64,000 nt of DNA from assembly GCA_963729695.1 (NCBI GenBank), contig CAVSOT010000003.1, forward strand, positions 62,001 to 126,000, written 5' to 3'. The notes beneath the pieces are model-generated. The model saw only the letters and a list, made by a program, of their open reading frames with translations, was not told the origin of the DNA and searched no databases. Position 1 is the first letter of the stretch. The number at the start of each line of letters is the position of its first letter. This document shows, piece by piece, positions 7,298-15,935 of the stretch. Source of the DNA: PALSA-693 sp963729695. GTDB lineage: Bacteria; Actinomycetota; Acidimicrobiia; Acidimicrobiales; Palsa-688. Both the position numbers and the translations under genes were made by a program.

Positions 7298-9760
7298 CTA
7301 CGAGATCGGTTCCGCGGCCTGTGCGTTCCAGGCCCGCACGGTGCCTCTCGGTTGCTCCGCGTCAGGCGAGATCCGGTCGAGGGTCACGGTGCGTGGGCTA
7401 CGGGGCGCCAGGTGGAACCAGGCGTCGGAGGGTCGGTAGCCCGCCACGGACGGGACGACCCACTGGGCCAGGCGTTCAGTAGAGATCTCGAGTAGCCATG
7501 ACCCGTTGGCGGCCTGCTTGGTGTGGGCCCTGAGTCCCAAGCTCGGTTCTACTGGGCGGTGCAGGCCGAGCGGGAAGTGGAACGCTTGACTCAGGAGCTT
7601 CCCCTCTGCGTCGTACAGCGTCGCTACCACGAGGTCGTGTTGGGGAGGCCCGAACCGATACGCATAGTTGGCGTCTCGGAAACCGCCGAACAGCTCGGCG
7701 TCCAGGAAGACGACGCCGTCGCCGCTGCTGACCGTGACCGGTCTGGTCTGGTTGGCCACATCCAGGGAACCGTGGGCGAACAGCTGCAGTTGGACCTGGC
7801 CCGAGAAGTCTTCGGGCCCATCGTTGAGGACGTGGACGGCAATCCCCTGGAGGCCTTCGTCGGTGAGGAGCACGGCGAGGGGCGCAGCCACCCGGCGGAA
7901 GGCGTACCACGTGGCTTTCGGCCGGCCGGCCGAGTCGATCAAACCCGATCCCGCGCCAGGACGCTGATCACGTAGGCCGAGGATCAGGCCCCCTCGGCAG
8001 GCGGAGCCCACCCTTCGCCATTCGGTGAATACCGAGCTGATCAGGTGCGCGTTGCAGGCTCGACCCGCGTCCAGCGCTCGATCGGCATCGACGTACCGGA
8101 GCATCTCCGGATCGATGTCCAGAAGCTTCCGGACGTAGTAGTTGCGCAGGTCTTCCTTGTCCCAGGTGCGACCCGGGTCGTAGTGGAGGGCCCGTTTCCA
8201 CTCAGGATCATGGCAGGCTCGCTCCGCCCCGCCGAAGTACAGGTCAACCGAAGCGGGATCGGGCGGAGTCGCCTGGAACAGGCACTCAGCGGCGAACCGG
8301 ACGCCGGAGTGCCGGGCGTCGATGGGATCCCGGAGGTACATCCCTACCCCGTAATAGTTGCTCACTCCCTGGTTGACATAGAAGGGCTGTTCTCCCCCAT
8401 AGGGAGTAGAGGGGATGTAGGGAACGCCGGGCAGCAGGTCGGCGGCCACCTTCGGTATGACGTCGTCGAGGAGCGGGCACTCAGGTGGGGTGGACCGTTC
8501 GGTCGTCATCGCCGCCTGCTCGTATACCTGCAAGCTGCCGCAGAGGACGGCGAGCGACGGGTGGCCCCCCACCCAGGCCAGGTTGTCGTGGAGTTCGCTT
8601 ACTACTTCTTCGGTGAACTTCTCGTCCGCGGGAGGATCGCCGAACCCGATCATGCAGTCCTGCCAGACCAGCAGGCCCAACTCGTCGCACTGCTCCCAGA
8701 ACGCCTCGGTCTCGTAGGCGGCGAGCCCGCAGACGCGGACGATGTTCATGTTGGCCGCCCTGGCCATCTCCAGCGCGGCCCGCAGGTCTTCGGCCGTCGA
8801 GGACGCCGAGATCGGGTCGGTTGGCCACCAGACCGCACCCCGGCAGAAGATCGGCACGCCGTTGACCTCGATGGAAAACCCACCTTCGGAAGTGTCGACC
8901 TTGACTGACCGGAACCCGACCGGACTGAGGCGAAACCGGCTCGGTCCGATCGAAACGGTCACGGGATAGAGCGGCTGGCGACCGTGCGTCGCCGGCCACC
9001 AGGGCTCGACTTCTTCCAGGTGGGCTGTGCCGCGCAGATCGGTGTAGCCCGGTCCGGCCGTGAGGTCGAGGGGGGTGGTAGTACCGGCCACATCAAGCAC
9101 CGCCGGGCCGTCGAGGACGCCCGAAATCCGAAGCTGGACGGCTACCGAACCGCCGCGTCCATCATCGCCACGACTGACCAGAACTCTCTTGGCCAGTACG
9201 GTCGGGGTGTCTGCCGGTCGCAGCTCGATGGGACGCCACGGGCCCACAAGGGGCGGGGTCAGGGTCCAACCAGGTGTTCGCCCGATGAGTGACGTTCGGA
9301 TCCACCTCAGGTTCCGATGGGAGGTAACCCGCGTGCGCCACCGCGGGCGGGGACGGCGACGCGCCAACGCAGGGGCGAGCGCGGCACAGCGGAGGTGAAG
9401 GAGGTTCTCACCGTCGACGCATGCCACCTCGAGGGTGTGGCTGCGAAACATGTTCTCGCTGTGGAGCACGTGGGATCCGTTGAACCACAGGTCGGCCAGG
9501 GTGGCCACACCGGCGACCCGAAGGAGGAATCGGCCCTGGCCGGATGTGAAGCGAGCCCGGAACCACCAGTCTTGCCCGTCATAGTCCCACCGGTCCGGAT
9601 CGATCCCCGGCAGTTGGCGAAGCACTTCAGCCGCGGTGCCGGGGACGCTCGCCGGCCACCACGAGACGGGCAACGACGCCAGGTCTTCTGGATTGTCAAC
9701 GGCTGCGGCGTCGGTGCAGCAGCACTCCCATGTCGCCCCCGCTAGCGGGTCATGCGGCAT
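7298..9760 (-). CDS. Glycoside hydrolase family 2 (beta-mannosidase-like) protein with altered catalytic motif
   Basis: An 820-residue GH2 protein: jelly-roll sugar-binding domain (about 30-185), Ig-like domain (190-285), TIM barrel from about 295 (GVPIFCRGAVWWPTD) and C-terminal beta domains. In beta-mannosidases the acid/base lies in a GNNE-type motif and the nucleophile in SE(F/Y)GxQSxP. Here the first position reads CGSLQ (407-411), without the Glu, while the second reads AECLFQATP with Glu492 kept. The enzyme may therefore be non-hydrolytic, a transglycosidase or a binding protein. There is no signal peptide, so it is probably cytoplasmic. It is the last gene of the carrier-protein operon, and its ATG at 9760 overlaps the DUF1839 gene by 11 bases, which argues for a role linked to carrier-bound intermediates. 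Confidence 0.78.
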   Translation of the reverse strand: MPHDPLAGATWECCCTDAAAVDNPEDLASLPVSWWPASVPGTAAEVLRQLPGIDPDRWDYDGQDWWFRARFTSGQGRFLLRVAGVATLADLWFNGSHVLHSENMFRSHTLEVACVDGENLLHLRCAALAPALARRRPRPRWRTRVTSHRNLRWIRTSLIGRTPGWTLTPPLVGPWRPIELRPADTPTVLAKRVLVSRGDDGRGGSVAVQLRISGVLDGPAVLDVAGTTTPLDLTAGPGYTDLRGTAHLEEVEPWWPATHGRQPLYPVTVSIGPSRFRLSPVGFRSVKVDTSEGGFSIEVNGVPIFCRGAVWWPTDPISASSTAEDLRAALEMARAANMNIVRVCGLAAYETEAFWEQCDELGLLVWQDCMIGFGDPPADEKFTEEVVSELHDNLAWVGGHPSLAVLCGSLQVYEQAAMTTERSTPPECPLLDDVIPKVAADLLPGVPYIPSTPYGGEQPFYVNQGVSNYYGVGMYLRDPIDARHSGVRFAAECLFQATPPDPASVDLYFGGAERACHDPEWKRALHYDPGRTWDKEDLRNYYVRKLLDIDPEMLRYVDADRALDAGRACNAHLISSVFTEWRRVGSACRGGLILGLRDQRPGAGSGLIDSAGRPKATWYAFRRVAAPLAVLLTDEGLQGIAVHVLNDGPEDFSGQVQLQLFAHGSLDVANQTRPVTVSSGDGVVFLDAELFGGFRDANYAYRFGPPQHDLVVATLYDAEGKLLSQAFHFPLGLHRPVEPSLGLRAHTKQAANGSWLLEISTERLAQWVVPSVAGYRPSDAWFHLAPRSPRTVTLDRISPDAEQPRGTVRAWNAQAAEPIS

Positions 9761-10727
9761 AGCGGATGGTCAACGCCTCGCTGGCGGCGGCCCAGGCTTC
9801 CTCGATCGGAGCCATTACCTGTTCGATGTCCACTCGACGTCCGGCTACCACCCGGGCCAGCATGAACTCCAGCTTCTTGGCGCCCTGGGACACCTCCTGG
9901 AAGCGGGCTGCGACATCGCTCAGCCCGCCGCCGTCTCTGGCGCCGAGCCAATCCACGAAGGCGGCGGCCAGCTGACCGTTGGCGCCGAGGTGGCGGCACG
10001 TGCCGAAGGCGTAGCGGTGAAAGTCGTCCATGCTGTGCGCCCGGAGCCAATCCGTGTCGGTCAAGAGGCGCTTGGTCATGGCGGTCACCGGGTTGTCGTG
10101 CGGGCCGCGACGGAGATGGACCCGAAGCCGCTCGAGCACCGCGTCGAGCGTGGTTGCGGTCGAGTCCATGCGGTCGATCCGGATCTGGTCGGTGTACGGC
10201 GGCATGCCCAGCAGCATTGGATCCGGTCCCGGACCCAGGTGGAACACACGATCGAAGTCCTCGCCCTCCAACTCGGCGTAGCCCGCGTTGTGATAGTAGC
10301 CGAGCCTCCGGGCATCCTGATCGATCATCTGAGCGCAGATCGTCGTCTTCTGGTGCAGAAGACCGTAGGTGAGGCCCCTCGTGTCCGGCAGATCAAACGC
10401 GTCGGCGTCAAAGCTGACCAGATGGCCAAGGGCGATCTGCTCTTCCACGTGCTCGACCAGCGGTCGCCACACGTTCAGCTCGTTGACCTGCACCCCGTAC
10501 AGGCAGCGCAGGTCCTCAGCCGGGTACGTGAACATCGTCCACTGGTCCCCTCCGAAGTCCGTCGCCACCGTGAAGGCCAACCCAGCCACCGGATCGAGGC
10601 CCAGGCTGTGCAGTATCTCGATCCACATGTCCGTGGCGCAGTTGGTCTCCAACCAGTCCTGGCCCTCAGCGTGCAAGGCGTGCGATTGGTAGCGACCCGG
10701 CTCGATGTCGAGCAGTCGGGCGCTCAC
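9750..10727 (-). CDS. DUF1839 family protein
   Basis: A 325-residue soluble protein resembling DUF1839, a family without an established activity that I recall next to amino acid:carrier-protein ligases in proteobacteria. Visible stretches include WLETNCATDMWIEILHSLGLDP, CLYGVQVNELNVW and LLHQKTTICAQ. The C-terminal third is helical (FQEVSQGAKKLEFMLARVV). The GTG at 10727 was chosen because it overlaps the ligase stop as GTGA and the family homology begins there. A plausible but unproven role is downstream handling of the aminoacyl-carrier protein, such as transfer of the aminoacyl group. Family assignment is from recall, not from a search. Confidence 0.7.
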   Translation of the reverse strand: MSARLLDIEPGRYQSHALHAEGQDWLETNCATDMWIEILHSLGLDPVAGLAFTVATDFGGDQWTMFTYPAEDLRCLYGVQVNELNVWRPLVEHVEEQIALGHLVSFDADAFDLPDTRGLTYGLLHQKTTICAQMIDQDARRLGYYHNAGYAELEGEDFDRVFHLGPGPDPMLLGMPPYTDQIRIDRMDSTATTLDAVLERLRVHLRRGPHDNPVTAMTKRLLTDTDWLRAHSMDDFHRYAFGTCRHLGANGQLAAAFVDWLGARDGGGLSDVAARFQEVSQGAKKLEFMLARVVAGRRVDIEQVMAPIEEAWAAASEALTIRYAA

Positions 10728-11665
10728 GGCCAGAGCCGGGCTCTGACTTGGGCTGGCCACTGCTCCGGATCGAGACCATGCCGGTAGAGAAGAGCGAGCG
10801 TGATCCGGTCGACACCGAACGCCACGCACGAGCTGTGTGCCGTCTCCCCGCGGGCACTCTCGATGCCAAAGGGCACCCCGAAGTGGTCCTGGGCGTAGTT
10901 GGCCGACATGATGGCGGTCAGCTTGTCGTCGGAGCCCACCGGCGTGACCCCCTCGATCTTCAAGGCGTCCTCCAGCTGGGTGTTGGCCAGCATGGTGCCG
11001 AGGCGGCCGAAGAAAGGATCGTTGGCCGCGACCGCGTCCATATCCAGGCCAAGGTCCCGGAGCATCTCCAACCCGGCCGCCAAGCCGGTGTCGCGGTGCG
11101 CCATCGCCGTGTCAGGGTCACCCACGTACACCAGCTCGTGCATGCGGAACGTTTGCATGCGGGCCGGGTCCGGGCTGGGCTCGTGGCGGAAGCAGTAGCC
11201 GCAGATGTCGAAGCGCCGTCCCTCCTCTGGGAGGCGCCCGCTGCACAGCGGGTAGACGGCGTGGCAAGCGGCCGAGCACAGGACTACCTCGGCTGGCTCC
11301 AGGATCTCGGCCCAGTCCCCGCCTCCTTCATAGCGGCGGATGAGCTGGGCGTGGGCCCGATCGTTCCCCCGGAAGATGTGGATGGACCCCATCAGGTCCG
11401 GGAACGAGCTGAGATAGCCGGTCCGATCGAAGGTGGGTCGGGCCAGCACGGGCGGGAAGTGGACGGCTTCGAAGCGGCCGGCGCCGAGTCGCGTGACCGA
11501 CGCCTGGACGCCTGCGACGATGCGCTCATAGCTGGCGGACTTGCCGTACACGCCGTCCACTGCGGTTGGGTGAAGGACGCCGGCCGAGAACAGGTGCTCC
11601 CGGAATCCCATCTCGTTTGCGTCTGGGCTCTCGTTGGTCACGATGGCCTCAGATTGGACCGTCAT
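10724..11665 (-). CDS. Amino acid:[carrier protein] ligase (aminoacyl-tRNA-synthetase-like)
   Basis: A homologue of atypical seryl-tRNA synthetase lacking the tRNA-binding domain. Characterised members from Bradyrhizobium and Agrobacterium activate glycine or alanine with ATP and load it on the phosphopantetheine arm of a small carrier protein. The 313-residue product keeps the class II catalytic core. The three zinc-ligand positions expected of the family are visible as Cys130 (with Cys134 near), Glu177 (FRMHELVYVG) and Cys280 (ETAHSSCVAFGVDR). Motif 2 is CFRHEPSPDPARMQTFRMHE and motif 3 is GVDRITLALL. The ATG overlaps the dehydrogenase stop as ATGA. The cognate carrier is probably the product of 12828-13100, two genes upstream. 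The amino acid cannot be read from sequence; glycine or alanine is the family default. Confidence 0.88.
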   Translation of the reverse strand: MTVQSEAIVTNESPDANEMGFREHLFSAGVLHPTAVDGVYGKSASYERIVAGVQASVTRLGAGRFEAVHFPPVLARPTFDRTGYLSSFPDLMGSIHIFRGNDRAHAQLIRRYEGGGDWAEILEPAEVVLCSAACHAVYPLCSGRLPEEGRRFDICGYCFRHEPSPDPARMQTFRMHELVYVGDPDTAMAHRDTGLAAGLEMLRDLGLDMDAVAANDPFFGRLGTMLANTQLEDALKIEGVTPVGSDDKLTAIMSANYAQDHFGVPFGIESARGETAHSSCVAFGVDRITLALLYRHGLDPEQWPAQVRARLWP

Positions 11666-12831
11666 AGTTCGCCTTTATCCATCAGGAGCAGTTGGGCGTT
11701 GTTGTTCAGGATTCTGTCGTTGTTGACCATGAGCGCGGCGCCATAGGCATCGCGCAAGAGCCGCCCCATGCTGAACGGCGAGGACTCGATGTAGCCGGCC
11801 ATGCCACAGATGATGAGGGCGCGGCTCACGATGTCGACGACCATGGTCGAAGCCGACACCTTCAATGCGTTCATCGAGATGGTGTACGACAGCGCCGAAA
11901 GCGCGCTGGGGTCGTCACAGATCTCGTCGTACTTGCGGGCCGCGGCGCGAACCAGAGTCGCCATCTGCAGATATGCCGCGTCCAGTTCGGCGAGGCGGAG
12001 GGCGCCGGGCGGAGTGATGCCCGGCTTCTTGCGGGCTTCCTTCTGGACGAAGGTCCGGGCCCGGGTCGTGGCCTCGGCCGCCAGACCCAGCCAGACATGG
12101 GCCCACAGGATGTGGGCAACCGGCAGGTTGGTCTGGGCGGAGATGGTGTCGAACGGGACAGGCAGCACGGCGGCCTCGTCGCCTTCGGCCACCAGCCGGA
12201 AGCCATTGCTGCAGGTGCCCCGAAAGCCGAGCGCATCCCAGCCGCTGAGGGGCTCCAAGAGCAGTCCCGGTGCGCTGCAGAGGACCATGACCTGGTCGTT
12301 GGGCGGGCTGTCGGGGCAGCGGCGGGCCGTCGCCAGGATGGCGTCGGCGTATTGGCCGTACGAGACGACGGGGGCCTGCTTGTCGAGGTAGTAGCGGCCG
12401 CCGGCGCGATCGATGGCGCAGATGCTGGAGCGGATATCTCCACCCACACCCAGCTCGGTGGTCGCGGACGCCAGCAGCAGCTGGCGGATCGAGAGGTCGC
12501 GCAGGAAGCAGTCGAAGAAGTCAGAGGCACCATGCCGCGCCAGACAGGCCACCTGGAGGTGGTGCATGGCGTAGATCATGGCGGTCGATGCGCACTGCCG
12601 GGCCAGCACCGAGGTGGCGTCAGCCACCTCGGCCACCCGGTATCCGCCTCCGCCCAGCCGGACGGGGACCAGGGCCGAGAGGTGCTCGTCCGCACGCAGG
12701 GCCCCAATGGCCTCCGCGGGGAAGCGGGCCTCCCGGTCCACGCTCTCCGACGCCGGTCCGACGACCTCGGCCGCGATCCGCTCGGCCCTGGTGGCCAAGC
12801 TGAGATCGGTGGCGGTTGAGGTTGTGGTCAC
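11662..12831 (-). CDS. Acyl-CoA dehydrogenase-like flavoprotein (acts on carrier-bound substrate?)
   Basis: A 389-residue acyl-CoA dehydrogenase fold: N-terminal helical domain, beta domain around 115-235 (ASATTELGVGGDIRSS, CSNGFRLV), and C-terminal helical bundle (MNALKVSASTMVVDIV, NNDRILNNNAQLLLMDK). Relatives in carrier-protein clusters (FkbI type, or those beside amino acid:CP ligases) are thought to oxidise the carrier-tethered acyl or aminoacyl group. It lies between the carrier protein (GTGA overlap) and the ligase (ATGA overlap), so a carrier-bound substrate is the natural inference. A truncated paralogue is present at 7042-7251. The usual catalytic glutamate could not be assigned with confidence from the sequence alone. 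Confidence 0.8.
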   Translation of the reverse strand: MTTTSTATDLSLATRAERIAAEVVGPASESVDREARFPAEAIGALRADEHLSALVPVRLGGGGYRVAEVADATSVLARQCASTAMIYAMHHLQVACLARHGASDFFDCFLRDLSIRQLLLASATTELGVGGDIRSSICAIDRAGGRYYLDKQAPVVSYGQYADAILATARRCPDSPPNDQVMVLCSAPGLLLEPLSGWDALGFRGTCSNGFRLVAEGDEAAVLPVPFDTISAQTNLPVAHILWAHVWLGLAAEATTRARTFVQKEARKKPGITPPGALRLAELDAAYLQMATLVRAAARKYDEICDDPSALSALSYTISMNALKVSASTMVVDIVSRALIICGMAGYIESSPFSMGRLLRDAYGAALMVNNDRILNNNAQLLLMDKGEL

Positions 12832-13100
12832 GCCGGGACCTCTTCCTCCAGCAGGACAGAGACGGCCTCACGGATCGCCGCTATCGACTGGAACGTGCTC
12901 CGTTGCAGCATTTGCTCGGGGAACTCGATGTCAAAGGCATCTTCCAGAGCGAGCATCACGTTCACGTTGGCGTGGGACGTCATCCCCGCATGGAAGAGAT
13001 CCTGGTGGTCGGAGATGGTGGTGACATCTGAGGCCAGATGGCCGTGCGCCCCCACAATGCGCCGGATCTCGTCGTCGATGTTGCTACTCATCTGTACCAT
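12828..13100 (-). CDS. Carrier protein for the amino acid:CP ligase
   Basis: A small acyl carrier protein of about 90 residues. The phosphopantetheine Ser is in the motif DLFHAGMTSHANVNVML, and the following helix (ALEDAFDIEFPEQMLQ) resembles that of aminoacyl carrier proteins from rhizobia. The start is uncertain: the ATG at 13100 has AAGGA four bases upstream, while ATGs at 13091 and 13130 are also in frame. It is the first gene of the five-gene overlapping operon, and its stop overlaps the dehydrogenase GTG as GTGA. A TGTATCA element lies about 60 bases upstream of 13100 (32 from 13130). It should be activated by the AcpS-type enzyme at 28144-28647. Confidence 0.85.
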   Translation of the reverse strand: MVQMSSNIDDEIRRIVGAHGHLASDVTTISDHQDLFHAGMTSHANVNVMLALEDAFDIEFPEQMLQRSTFQSIAAIREAVSVLLEEEVPA

Positions 13101-13161
13101 CCAATCCTTGGTCGAGCTGCCTCTCGTCATTGCACAGAGACGAGTTCCCAGGGCGGGTTCT

Positions 13162-13168
13162 TGATACA
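13162..13168 (-). promoter_or_regulatory. TGTATCA element upstream of the carrier-protein operon
   Basis: Reads TGTATCA followed by A on the minus strand, 32 bases before an in-frame ATG at 13130. It is the only such element before the five overlapping genes down to 7298, so it would control the whole operon. Confidence 0.5.
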
Positions 13169-13354
13169 TCTGTGTGCGGAACGATTGAGCTCGACCGGCT
13201 GTCGGCTCGTACCGGTCACCCACCTGGGCCGAGTCGGCGGGAGGACAGGCCGACCGCGTCAGGTCCGTCCCTGTTGTGATGCTGGCGGGTCAGACAACCG
13301 CGGCCGCGACGTCGTGCGCTGGCGGGATTCCGACGCCCGCATTCGACGCCGACA

Positions 13355-13942
13355 TCAGACCACGAATTTATCGGGATCGAGCTCCATCACCGGCCGGGCG
13401 GGTACGCCGGCCACGACCGTAAAGGGGTCGACATCTCGATTGACGAGAGAGTGTGGTTCCACCACTGCTCCGCGTCCGACCCGGACGCCGGGAAGCACGG
13501 TGCAGGTCGATTGCAACCACACGTCATCCTCGATGATCACCGGCCTGGATTCCGGAACCTTCTTCCGGTCGTAGAGGTCGTGGAAGGAATTGTCGTGGAT
13601 GGTGACGTGAGTTCCGATTCGGACCCGGTCGCCGATCTCCAGTCGCAAGAAGGCCGAGAAGGTGCCACCAGAGTCGATCGTGACGCCTTGGCCGACGATC
13701 ATGGTGGCGACGGGCGATACATAGATGTGGATCGGGGTGTCGACCGATCGCAAGACACAGTCATCCCCGATGATCAAGGTGCCCCGGTTGTTGATGAGAG
13801 GCTTGCCTACGATCTGGATCCTCGAGCCGTGCTGGATATGACGCAGGTGGCGCACCGCCCTGCTCCGCTCCACCAGGAGCGCCCCCCATCGTCGGGATTC
13901 AGTGGGCGCGCCGGTCCGGTCGCGAAGCTCCGCCTGTTCCAT
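13355..13942 (-). CDS. Left-handed beta-helix acyltransferase (intact paralogue)
   Basis: A 195-residue hexapeptide-repeat O-acyltransferase, most similar in the window to the broken gene at 4236-5031. Turns such as INNRGTLIIGDDCVLRS, LEIGDRVRIGTHVTIHDNS and LPGVRVGRGAVVEPHS are visible, with a C-terminal GVPARPVMELDPDKF. Members usually form trimers and use acetyl-CoA, with a catalytic His in the helix (His of IGTHVTIHDN is a candidate). The ATG at 13942 was chosen by alignment with the paralogue (MEQAE versus VQQSE). A TGTATCA element ends exactly 31 bases upstream, the same spacing as for the paralogue. It appears monocistronic. Confidence 0.82.
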   Translation of the reverse strand: MEQAELRDRTGAPTESRRWGALLVERSRAVRHLRHIQHGSRIQIVGKPLINNRGTLIIGDDCVLRSVDTPIHIYVSPVATMIVGQGVTIDSGGTFSAFLRLEIGDRVRIGTHVTIHDNSFHDLYDRKKVPESRPVIIEDDVWLQSTCTVLPGVRVGRGAVVEPHSLVNRDVDPFTVVAGVPARPVMELDPDKFVV

Positions 13943-13972
13943 CACTGGCAACGAGCGCGAGGGTCGCGCCCG

Positions 13973-13979
13973 TGATACA
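13973..13979 (-). promoter_or_regulatory. TGTATCA element upstream of the intact acyltransferase
   Basis: Reads TGTATCAC on the minus strand and ends 31 bases before the ATG at 13942. The same spacing is seen for the Wzz-like gene and the paralogous acyltransferase. Confidence 0.5.
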
Positions 13980-14011
13980 TCAGCGGTCCCCGGGCTGTTT
14001 GAGGGGCCCGG

Positions 14012-15835
14012 TTAGGGCGTTACGCCGGCGCGTGACCCTTGGTCGGACGCCCGCCGGGCTCCGGACGTCTTCCCACGCGGCGCCCACCACCCGGCCCACT
14101 TCCTCGAGGACGCCTTCTCGGTCGGGACCGGCCGCGGCCCGACGAAGTGTTCCGAGATGTGCCGGGTGAACTCGTCTGTCACCATCTCACGAGACGTCTG
14201 CAACATCAGGCTGTGATCCATTCCCGACATCACCTGGATGGTGAGCCGGCCGGTGGAGGTGAGCTTGTCGAGCGTCCTGGCCGACCCGCGCTGGACCTGC
14301 TGGACTTCCCACTCGCCGAAGAGATAGAGATTGACCACGTCGTTGGCGACGAGCTCTTCCAGCCAACGCGCCGGGCGGCGGGACGACAGGAGGTTGCGGG
14401 CGAACCACAGGGCCTTCGGGAATCGCTGCATCAGCGGCCATAGGGGTCCGCTCCGGCTGAACGCGGTGACGAGACTACTCCGATGCCGGGCCACTCGCCG
14501 CCGGGGGTCCATGGGCTGGCCGGCGTCCATCTCGGGTACGGAGAAGGAGAATATGGGGTTGATGGCGCACACCCCGCGGGGTCGCAACTCGAAGGCGCTG
14601 TCGATCGCCTGGTAGGCCGAGGAGCACAATCCGACGAGCACCACATCGGAGGGGTCGCTTGGCGACGCATACCTCGCCACCGTCTGGACGTCGTCGAAGT
14701 TCTCCGGTACCCGTATGGCTCCTGGCGTTTCCCCGTCCCAGACGCCGCTGTCGCCCAGGCCACTCAGGTCGAACCGCACGGAACGGAAGCCCATCCTGGC
14801 CCACCGCCTGGCCAGGTCGACCCACAAGCGATTCGGCCCTATGCGGTGCTCGTTGGACACGTTGATGAACACGATGGTCGGGCCGCCATGGGGTTGCAGC
14901 GGTTCGGTGGCGATGCCGAACAGATGGGCGGGGCCCGTGATGAACGCTGACTCGACGACGGGCGGCCCGTCATCCGAGTCGAACCAGACATCCGGCCGCA
15001 GGGTGAGCGGCTCGACGGAGAGCAGCTTCGCCGGCGACACCCGGGCCAACCACGTGGAGATGGTGTCCATGGCCTGCTCGGGCAGGAGCTGAAACGGGGG
15101 AGTGCGGTCCAGCAAATCGGTCTGGCCGTGGGCGATGCCCCACTCCACGTCGTGGTCGGCCAGCCGGCTCTGGAGCTTTTCGTCTGCCGGACGGTCGTCC
15201 CGCGTGAGGCAGAGGATCTTGTCGGGAAGCCGGCCGGCTGTCTGGGCCACGTCCACCTGGCGCAGGTGGCGGACCGTATCCTCGGCTAGGACCAGCCCAG
15301 GTATCTCCACGGAGCCGTCCTTCTGATCCGACGCCCCAAAGGTCAGGCGGGCCAGGGCCTTCTGTTCGGAAACGAAGCGCCGCCCCCCCAGCGGATCCCA
15401 GAGGACCAGGGCATCGACGTAACCGGACCGTTCGGCCACCATGGCTGCGAGCGGCGCACCGACGCGCATGCCAACGGCAGCTATCCAGGTCAGGCCGCAG
15501 TCGCGAAGCAGTTGCACGGCGCACTCTCCGCTACGCAACCAGGCTTCGATCCGGTCGGGATCGTCCGGCCCACCGGCAGAATCACCGGTCCCGTCGTAGT
15601 CGAAGCGCAAGACTGCGAGGCCGCAGGCCGCCAACTGCTCCGCGAGCACTCTGAAGGTGGGGTAGGCCACGCGGTAGTCGTAGGCCAGCGGGGGAAAGAG
15701 GACGACGCCACCGCGGGCCTGCTTTCCCGCGGGGAGGTGGAGCCACCCGAAGAGGGATCGTTCGTCGCCGAACCAGCCGGCCTGCACCCTCGTCTGGTCG
15801 CGATCGTGTCGCACTGCCGTTTCGCTCAGCTGCAT
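14012..15835 (-). CDS. Tandem alpha/beta-hydrolase protein (exosortase-associated-hydrolase-like)
   Basis: About 607 residues with two alpha/beta-hydrolase units. The first begins with GVVLFPPLAYDYRVAYPTFR and LRFDYDGTGDSAG, resembling hydrolases associated with exosortase A and polysaccharide clusters. Its nucleophile elbow reads GMRVGA, without Ser, so it is probably inactive. The second has FDLSGLGDSG, the elbow VGLCSSAYQA with a candidate Ser, and a late SGMDHSL with the catalytic His. No signal peptide is seen. Likely roles are removal or transfer of an acyl group from a carrier protein or glycolipid; the substrate is unknown. The ATG at 15835 follows GAGGGA by five bases. A TGTATCA element lies 50 bases upstream. 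Confidence 0.72.
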   Translation of the reverse strand: MQLSETAVRHDRDQTRVQAGWFGDERSLFGWLHLPAGKQARGGVVLFPPLAYDYRVAYPTFRVLAEQLAACGLAVLRFDYDGTGDSAGGPDDPDRIEAWLRSGECAVQLLRDCGLTWIAAVGMRVGAPLAAMVAERSGYVDALVLWDPLGGRRFVSEQKALARLTFGASDQKDGSVEIPGLVLAEDTVRHLRQVDVAQTAGRLPDKILCLTRDDRPADEKLQSRLADHDVEWGIAHGQTDLLDRTPPFQLLPEQAMDTISTWLARVSPAKLLSVEPLTLRPDVWFDSDDGPPVVESAFITGPAHLFGIATEPLQPHGGPTIVFINVSNEHRIGPNRLWVDLARRWARMGFRSVRFDLSGLGDSGVWDGETPGAIRVPENFDDVQTVARYASPSDPSDVVLVGLCSSAYQAIDSAFELRPRGVCAINPIFSFSVPEMDAGQPMDPRRRVARHRSSLVTAFSRSGPLWPLMQRFPKALWFARNLLSSRRPARWLEELVANDVVNLYLFGEWEVQQVQRGSARTLDKLTSTGRLTIQVMSGMDHSLMLQTSREMVTDEFTRHISEHFVGPRPVPTEKASSRKWAGWWAPRGKTSGARRASDQGSRAGVTP

Positions 15836-15884
15836 GTGTCCCTCTTCGACGTCACGCACAGCATGAGAGGCCGGGGGAGGGCAC

Positions 15885-15891
15885 TGATACA
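15885..15891 (-). promoter_or_regulatory. TGTATCA element upstream of the tandem hydrolase
   Basis: Reads TGTATCAG on the minus strand, 50 bases before the chosen ATG at 15835. Confidence 0.45.
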
Positions 15892-15935
15892 TCTGCAACG
15901 CAGTAGAGGCGAGCGCTTCGGCTGGGTCGCCAGCG

